64,000 nt of DNA from Linnemannia schmuckeri. Its lineage: Eukaryota; Mortierellomycota; Mortierellomycetes; Mortierellales; Mortierellaceae. Position numbers and translations under genes: made by a program. Location of the stretch: NCBI GenBank assembly GCA_029449235.1, contig JANATG010000013.1, positions 868,001 through 932,000 of the forward strand, written 5' to 3'. Below are positions 57,670 to 64,000 of this stretch, in pieces (the stretch's first letter is position 1; every line of letters starts with the position of its first letter). Under the pieces are notes generated by a model. It searched no databases and had not been told where the DNA came from. It saw only the letters and a list, made by a program, of their open reading frames with translations.

Positions 57670-60116
57670 ATGATTATGGCACCCGTCTCACTCCCTTCTT
57701 CCTGCCAACAAAGAGACACCGAGGTCGTCGACCTTGTGTCGGACAATTACCCTCCCTCCACTATCCTGGCCAGAAAGAGAGCCTCCGTGCACATCATCGA
57801 AGGTAATCCAACCTCCCCCTACCCTTCCCTCCTAACCCATACAACTGGTGCTTGCAATTAGCCCATCCTTCACCTCCCTCAATATGACACAAGATCCCAC
57901 CCCTCACCTCCCAATTGCAATTTTGCTCAGGGTATTTGTTCGGTTGGCTAACCATATTTTTTTTCTTTGTCGTTCCGCTTGACTTACGTGATACAATTTT
58001 TTTGCGGGTGTTTTACAGGATCGACTTCTGCCAAGCGAATTTCCCTCCTTTTCAAGAACTCGCGCTGCCGCTCCTTTTCAGAGTCCTGGGCCTTCCTCTC
58101 GGCCTCGTCGGGTGTGAGCCCAATCGATGAACGTGAGGGTTTTTCCAGCAACAGCATTAACGGCTGCAACGGCGGCGACGACGACAACAACAACAACAAC
58201 AACAACGTCCCTTCTTTTTCTTCTTCTACCCTGAGACTCTCGCCTCTACGTCCAGCCGACACCGACATTGACATCGACATCGACTGCGACTCTGCCTCTT
58301 CTTCTCCTACTCTTTCTTTTATTTCAACATCATCTTCTTCAGTGACTACTTCCACAACCACAACAGAACCTTCTATTAGCGCAACAACATCTACCATAAC
58401 AGAGCCAGCAGAAACAACGACATCACCATCGTTATTAGAATTACCGACGTCTTCCTTGAATTTGTTCAGACAGCCAGCAGTAACAGGAGCAACTGCATAC
58501 GAAGACCTTCCAGACCAGGAGCTGTTAAAGACTCTGGCGGCCTTCCTCCGAGGCGACTCATCCCCTTCTGACAAGAAAGGCAACCGCCCATCTGCCGCAA
58601 CCACATCTCGTTCGGTACGTATCTATCGAATTGTAATACCCACCCTGTTTACAGCTATTTTTCCTTCTTGACCTATTCGTTCCTTTATCTGTTGGACTAC
58701 TTGTCTTGCTCTACTTTACTCTATCCCTTGCTGTTGGGGAGAAGACATAGTTTATTACTGTACTCTCTCTTTTTCTTTCTTGTCGTTTGAGCGTCTTGTT
58801 TGCCTTGGTCAGGAGTGGATTCCATCCCCCTCCCTCCTCTTCTTCCCACTTTCTCTCTCTCCCTTTCTCTCTCTGTATCCCCTACTGAACAATGAGAGCA
58901 CTCAATTGCATGCATGTCAATTGCATGCATTCTTTGTCAGTCTTTCTCTTTCTCTTTCTTGTGCGAGCAATTGTAAGCAAGCACATGTACGTATGGACCT
59001 TAATTCATGCATGAGAAAAAAAGACCTTGATCGTTGCTTCTCGCACTGTCGTTTTATTTGATTTACTCTTCTTCACTCCTGGGCTTGGATTTGGTTGGTT
59101 GGTCTGCATAATTTTTTTTTTAGAGCGGACTTTGGAAGAAGAGAGTTTTCTTTTTCTTTTTTTTACCTTGCGCGTACAAAATGTGTGTGAGATGGAAACG
59201 AGAGGCAAGAGAAGGGAAGACTTTGTTTGCGAGAGAAGGGGCATGCTCCTGTCGACAATTGCTGCTTTGTTATTCGACTCAACGACCACGTTGATTGCCT
59301 TTTCTTTTCCTCTTGACCCGCTCTCTGAACCCATAACTAACCAGTGCTTCTTCTTTCTTGTCTGTTTGTTCAATGTAGAATCAGGTCAAGGATGACTCTG
59401 ATATGTGCGATCTTGGTAAGGGCTCACTCACTCGTGTTTGAAAATACTATCACCATATTGCGTTAATGTTATGGGAGGACGAGGAGAAGTGGATAAGATA
59501 CATTGCGGATCAATCATCGTTGCATGCGCCCCGTACGCCCGCCCGGACTGGGTAGCATATGCTACACAAAAAGAGGTCAAAAACAACAAGCAACAGCCCA
59601 CAACAATAACAACGTGGAAGAGGGTGCAAGAAATGCTGAGACACACATGCTGGTGTTGTGTTTTTGTCTCTCATCTTCCATGTTGTTTGTCACACATAAA
59701 AAATCCTGACGTGTCTAAGGAGGAAGTGTGTTTACTAATATACCACATCTAACTTTTTATATACAATAGTGGTGACCGTACGCGACTTTGCCTACCCGAA
59801 AACACATCCATACCACACCGGCAACTACCCACCCGAACCCGAGTATGAGGAATCTGACATCGAGGAAGACGAAGAGGAAGAATACACAGACGAGACGGCA
59901 GCTGAGGATTCAATAATACCAGTAGGGGATGAACAAGACAGGACAGAAGGGTATGCACGAGGTCTATACGACTTTGATGCCGAAAACTCGAGCGAGCTGA
60001 GCTTTAAGGAAGGCGAGTTCGTGTGGATCCATTGCAGACAGTTCCCGGGCTGGTTCCTGGGCGAGAAGGATGGTGCTCAAGGACTGGTGCCTGAGAATTA
60101 TGTCCAGCTCGTCTGA
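57670..60116 (+). CDS. SH3 adaptor of the Nbp2/Skb5 type
   Basis: Adaptor that in yeasts bridges protein phosphatase 2C and MAPK or PAK kinases. Exons 57670-57802, 58019-58614, 59379-59415 and 59770-60116 join in phase to 370 residues. The N-terminal half is Ser/Thr/Asn-rich with an Asp-Ile-Asp repeat (near 58260) and looks disordered. After exon 3 comes the Nbp2-like VRDFAYPKTHPYHTG motif, an acidic stretch (EESDIEEDEEEEYTDE), and a C-terminal SH3 domain (about 315-370). The SH3 shows ARGLYDFDAEN, the ELSFKEGE turn, PGWFLGE and LVPENYVQL, so all ligand-groove aromatics are present. Exon 3 is only 37 nt and lies after a 764-nt intron. A second Met at residue 3 could serve as start. The family call rests on motif order; the N-terminal half has no close counterpart that I recognise. 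Confidence 0.84.
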
Positions 60117-60603
60117 TTTTTGACGATTACGCCACCATTTTTTCATATTGATTTGTTGTTCGTTTCGTTATTTATTCTGTTTTGGATGTTGGCCCTTCCT
60201 TGCAGATGCCTTTTCTTTGCAGCACTGTACATATTGCCGGTTCTTTGAAAACAGAGGGCCGACCCTTTGCTGTTGATTACTTTACTCATCTTAATTAATA
60301 AACTACGTTTTACACGCTTTGACAACTAACATGTACAACACAATAAAAAACAACATCAGGTGAACGAAGGAGATAGGACGTGAAAAAGGGTAAAAAGGCA
60401 GGGACGCCCTCATGTTTCTTTTATGAGAAATGAAGATATGCAGAATGTAGAGTGGAAGGAGAGGAGGGTATGTACATGATTATGACCTTGCGCAAAGAGA
60501 AAAGAAGCATAGGCCTAGAAATATGAGTACTAGATAAAGGCCACTAACAACAGCAACAACAACAATAACAACAACGAATAATCCGCTACAAGGGTTGAAA
60601 GAG
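60117..60603. other. Convergent 3' spacer
   Basis: 487 nt between the stops of the SH3 and MFS genes. AATAAA at 60297 on the plus strand is a likely polyadenylation signal for the SH3 gene. A CAA-rich stretch lies near 60545-60580. No gene. Confidence 0.6.
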
Positions 60604-62456
60604 TTAGTTGTTGCTGGGGTTGACGGCAGCGGAGTTGGCTTCGGCATGCTTGCGTTCAGCAGTGAGCTCAGCAGCGCGCGCGAGGCGCTTCTCCTCGAGT
60701 TTCTTGAGTCGCTTCTCCTCACGGATGAGATCCTCACGCTTGAGACGGGGGGTGGCAATGCGGACATAAATACTGAGGAGACAGATCAAGATGTGGACAA
60801 TACCCATGATGACAAAGGGAGCGCCGTGCATCCAGGCATCAAAGAGATAGCCTCCCAAACGGGCAGTGATCATGATCGACAGTGCACCACAGAACGAGAA
60901 GACACCAGCAACAGAGCCACGGTATTTGGGGTCGACGTTCAAACCGTTGACGAGGGTCATACCGACAATGATGACGCCCATCTGACCGATACCGGTCAAG
61001 GTGACAAAGACCATGTTGGAATTATCGGCGGGGTTGGTCTTGGTAAAGGCAAAGGGCAAGGAGCCGATGGCACCCAAGAAACCGGCAAAGCCAAGAACGG
61101 TCGATTTCTCGATCTTTTCGGCGGCGTAACCGTAGAGGGGGGCGAAGGCAAGAGCGATGCCTTGGCCGTAGCCCGTCAGCTTGTGGGTGCCTCCGACGGC
61201 GGGGTAGCAAGTCGTGCCCCTGTCGGTATCGCACCAACCGAGGTTGACGTAGAACTGCATGACCCACAGACTCATGAAGGACGTGAAGAGGACAGTGTCC
61301 GCTCTGGCCTGTCGTTAAATGACGATGTAAATAATGAAGAGATAAAAAAGGGGAGTTAATTTACGGTGCATCGCAGTTCACCAAGGTTGAAGGAGAAGAA
61401 TAAGAGGCACACTGCAAAAATAGTCGAGGCCAAGTCAAGAGGGAACTAGTGGGGAAAGTAGCACTGGCTGGGGGATGGGGGTGCGGGATATGAAAACAAG
61501 AGAAGGGAGTAGAGTACAACAAGATGGGTACATACCACAAAACTGGAGAGGTAAGCCAAGGAAACACGGGGATCGCGACCAGCCTTGAATCCATACTTGA
61601 GCAACTTCCAGGGAGAAATGATCTCCTTCTCGTCCTCATCCTCAATCTCCTTTTTCAAGATCGTCTTCTTGAACCAACCAGCGACACCATCGGCCTGACC
61701 TTTACCAGTGCTAGGCATGGTGAGGAACAACAAGAAGCCCAGGGCAATAGCACCGCCTCCAACAATCAGGAACGCAGCCTTAATGCCTTCAAGCTCAGTA
61801 CCAAACTTTTCCTGGAGGTGGTAAGGGATATGGATGAGGACCATACCGGCAATCAGAGCACCACATCCAGCAGCGAGACCCACAATGGCAGAGACACGAG
61901 CACGCTCGTGGATAGCACCAGCGACATCACCTAACGTGCCTGTCATCATGCAGGTTGCAGCTGACGAACCGAGCGAGAAGAGCAGTCTGCAAAGAAGCAT
62001 TTGGGGGTAAACGTTCTCGACGCGGGGGTAGAGCATCAGGGAAGCGCCGAGGAAGAGGAATCCAATACTGTAGACAGGGCGGCGACCAATACGATCCGAA
62101 AGGACTCCCCAGAAGAGCGTCGCAGGGAGGGCAATGATTTCATCATAGAGGGCGAGTTCACCAGTGAGGTTTCCTTGATTTTCAGTGATTCTGAGGATGA
62201 GTTTGAAGATAAAGGGCTGGACAATGGAGAGGTAGACGACGAGGGTGATCGAGCCCATACAGGCTGCGATGTAGAAGATGAAGTTGAGGTAGTTGATGTG
62301 CTTGCGGACATAGAAGATGAAGAAGAGACGCTTCTTGTCGGCGTTGGGGTCGTAGCGTTTGACCGAGATATCGTCCTCGCTGACGTTCTCGACGTCAATG
62401 TGGTTCGAGGTTGTGGAAGACTCGATGGTGTCGACCTCGTGGATCTCTTTTGTCAT
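60604..62456 (-). CDS. MFS transporter, 12 membrane segments, substrate unknown
   Basis: Exons 62456-61536 and 61308-60604 (minus) give 541 residues in phase 0. A charged N-terminus of about 55 residues precedes the first membrane segment. Motif A is LFWGVLSDRIGRRP between segments 2 and 3. CRLLFSLGSSAATCMMTGTL forms segment 4. A cytosolic loop (KKTILKKEIEDEDEKE) separates the halves. A second-half motif-A-like LYGYAAEKIEKST lies between segments 8 and 9. The tail (KREDLIREEKRLKKLEEKRL) is a basic coiled helix. The join across the 227-nt intron (SFV|ARADTVLF) reads smoothly for this family. The extracellular loop after segment 7 has two Cys (GWCDTDRGTTCYP). It is not DHA2-type and differs clearly from the exporter at 17.6 kb. 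Substrate cannot be inferred. Confidence 0.87.
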
Positions 62457-64000
62457 TATGAAGGGGTTGTTGTTATGGGAAGGAGGAGAGAGAGGTAAGG
62501 AGGAGTCAAAGTCTCGTTAATGGGAGAATAACAGAGGAGATACAAACAAACACAAAAAGGGAGGAGGGGGTATGTGTGTAAGAGTGAAAGTGGGAGGGGA
62601 GGAGGGATAGGGATGAGAGCAGTTGGCTGAAGGAAAAAAAAAAAGAGAGAAAAGAAAGAAGGGAAAAGACGGGAAATAAAAGGAAGTTTAAAAGGAGAGA
62701 GAGCAGGCCAAGCAATGCAGACGGGGCAGGTGCGAAGGAGGAGGAAGAGGGGGAAGGGAGGGGCCAGATCTGATAGTGAAAAAATGACAAAGAAAAAAAA
62801 CTTGAGGGCTTATCTGATTTTATGTCTCTTGCTGACAGGTTAGCTGGGTAAAAAATAATACGACTTGGCGTATGAAAGAGTAGGCGTTGAGATGGACGGC
62901 GAAAAGAAAAAAGAAGATGGGCTACGGAGTTTAAAGGAAGGAAGAGAGCGAGAGCGAGAGCGAGAGAGTGTGTGAAGGAAGGCGAAATACCATCTGATAA
63001 GGTCAAGCGACAAGGAAGAACGAATGGTGACAGTTAGACAACAAGAACGAAAGGAAGTAAGAAAGTAGCAAAAGGGAAAGGATGTTTTTAAATCAGGGAG
63101 TACACGGGGAGGTAAGGTTGCATTACTGAGCGGGCGCAAACATGGCAGTTGAAGAAGACCTTATTGGTAGTCTACAACAGTACATGTAGTCCATGGAGAT
63201 GGAGTTTGAAAACGAGGCCAGAGAAGCAACAAGCAACAACATCTGATAAAGCGAAGTGGAACGAAAGACGAAAAGGGCACTTAGTGATGCATATACTGCA
63301 GCAGGGGTACTGTTCTCCAGGTCCAGTGAACAAGAAGCCCATGTGGAATGTATGAAAGAAGCTGAGAGAAACTCAAAAAGGAAAGCAAGCTGGTTTGGAG
63401 CAGAGTTCAGGCTCATCCTCTCCTTCTTGTCTCTCGTGCAGTTTTGTTTCTGCTTTGTTTCTTCCATCGGGTCTAGTCTTTCATCCTCCTTCTGGTCCTT
63501 GGTCATGAAGTCAAAGAACGAACTCAGGGGGTACACGCACCTACATCTCTCATTTTTTTTTGTTGATATTGTTTGTTGTTGTCACTGTCGTAGGGTGCGT
63601 AGGTGGGTGTGCAGGTACAGTGGATCGGGTGTAACCCATGGAGAAATCTTGCTGGCTCACTTTCCCCTCTCTCCTTCTCCCCACTTAGTGAACCCATTGC
63701 TAACTTCCTTGGTTCGTCGTTTGTTGTTTTTGTGAGTCCGCCTTAGGAACAAAGTACGGCGCCGTTTTTACCCATAGGAGAGTTTGCTTACTTTTTGTTT
63801 TTCTTTTCAGATCTGATGCATAGGGCAAAAAACCAAAAAAGCACTTTTGCTGTACACGGTTCGCTGCTAGGCTGACTGAACGCCCTTTTTTGCTATTGTT
63901 GTTCAAGGATGAACATGTGGTGGGATGAGTGATCGAACAACGAACAATGAAAAAAAGACCTAGCACTACTTCGCTCAAACCAACCCCGGACGAGATCTAA
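62457..64000. other. Promoter of the MFS gene and right window edge
   Basis: The first 500 nt are purine-rich on the plus strand (pyrimidine-rich leader of the minus-strand transporter). The rest is AT-rich with no supported gene up to the window end. Confidence 0.55.

Noticed and set aside
63123..63978. Overlapping ORFs on both strands at the right edge
   Set aside because: None has protein-like composition or a recognisable domain.

Overview
The window looks like chromosomal DNA of an early-diverging fungus. Spliceosomal introns of about 60-760 nt, GPI-anchored wall proteins, Gln/Ser/His-rich proteins, CT-rich leaders, A/T runs of 28-39 nt, and a repeat-protein family that I associate with Mortierella-type genomes all point to Mucoromycota, probably Mortierellomycota. 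The taxonomic call is inference. I worked out exons by hand from reading phase and GT/AG borders.

Region 1 (1-13.5 kb) holds housekeeping genes. They are the 3' three quarters of the ER-fusion GTPase Sey1 (+), then on the minus strand a mitochondrial-type seryl-tRNA synthetase, the A-type Fe-S assembly protein Isa1/ISCA1, a GPI-anchored copper-only superoxide dismutase, and a PX/PXB-domain protein. Region 2 (13.5-22.3 kb) is sparse. It holds traces of an unrecognised multi-exon minus-strand gene (14.25-15.46 kb), a 14-TM DHA2-type MFS exporter, and a small GPI-anchored Kre9/Knh1-like wall protein.

Region 3 (22.4-30.6 kb) is a mobile-element island and the most interesting part. A minus-strand Mutator-like (MULE) transposase gene with a SWIM finger lies head-to-head with a decayed plus-strand gene. 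The decayed gene joins an XPG/FEN1-like PIN nuclease region to a TnpB/Fanzor-like RuvC nuclease with its zinc ribbon. Short inverted termini bracket each gene: TAGGGTG at 22403/25665 and GGACAATGGG at 25857/30610.

Region 4 (30.6-47.5 kb) holds the intronless spliceosomal helicase gene BRR2, a membrane protein with a split RING, a single-pass membrane protein with a Gln/Pro-rich tail, and a TatD-family (Scn1-like) hydrolase. Degenerate tandem copies of the TatD gene's own 3' end follow it. Region 5 (47.5-64 kb) holds a 5-kb pyrimidine-rich, gene-poor stretch, a polyQ/His-rich F-box-like protein, an Nbp2/Skb5-like SH3 adaptor, and a 12-TM MFS transporter. I saw no rRNA, no convincing tRNA, and no CRISPR array.
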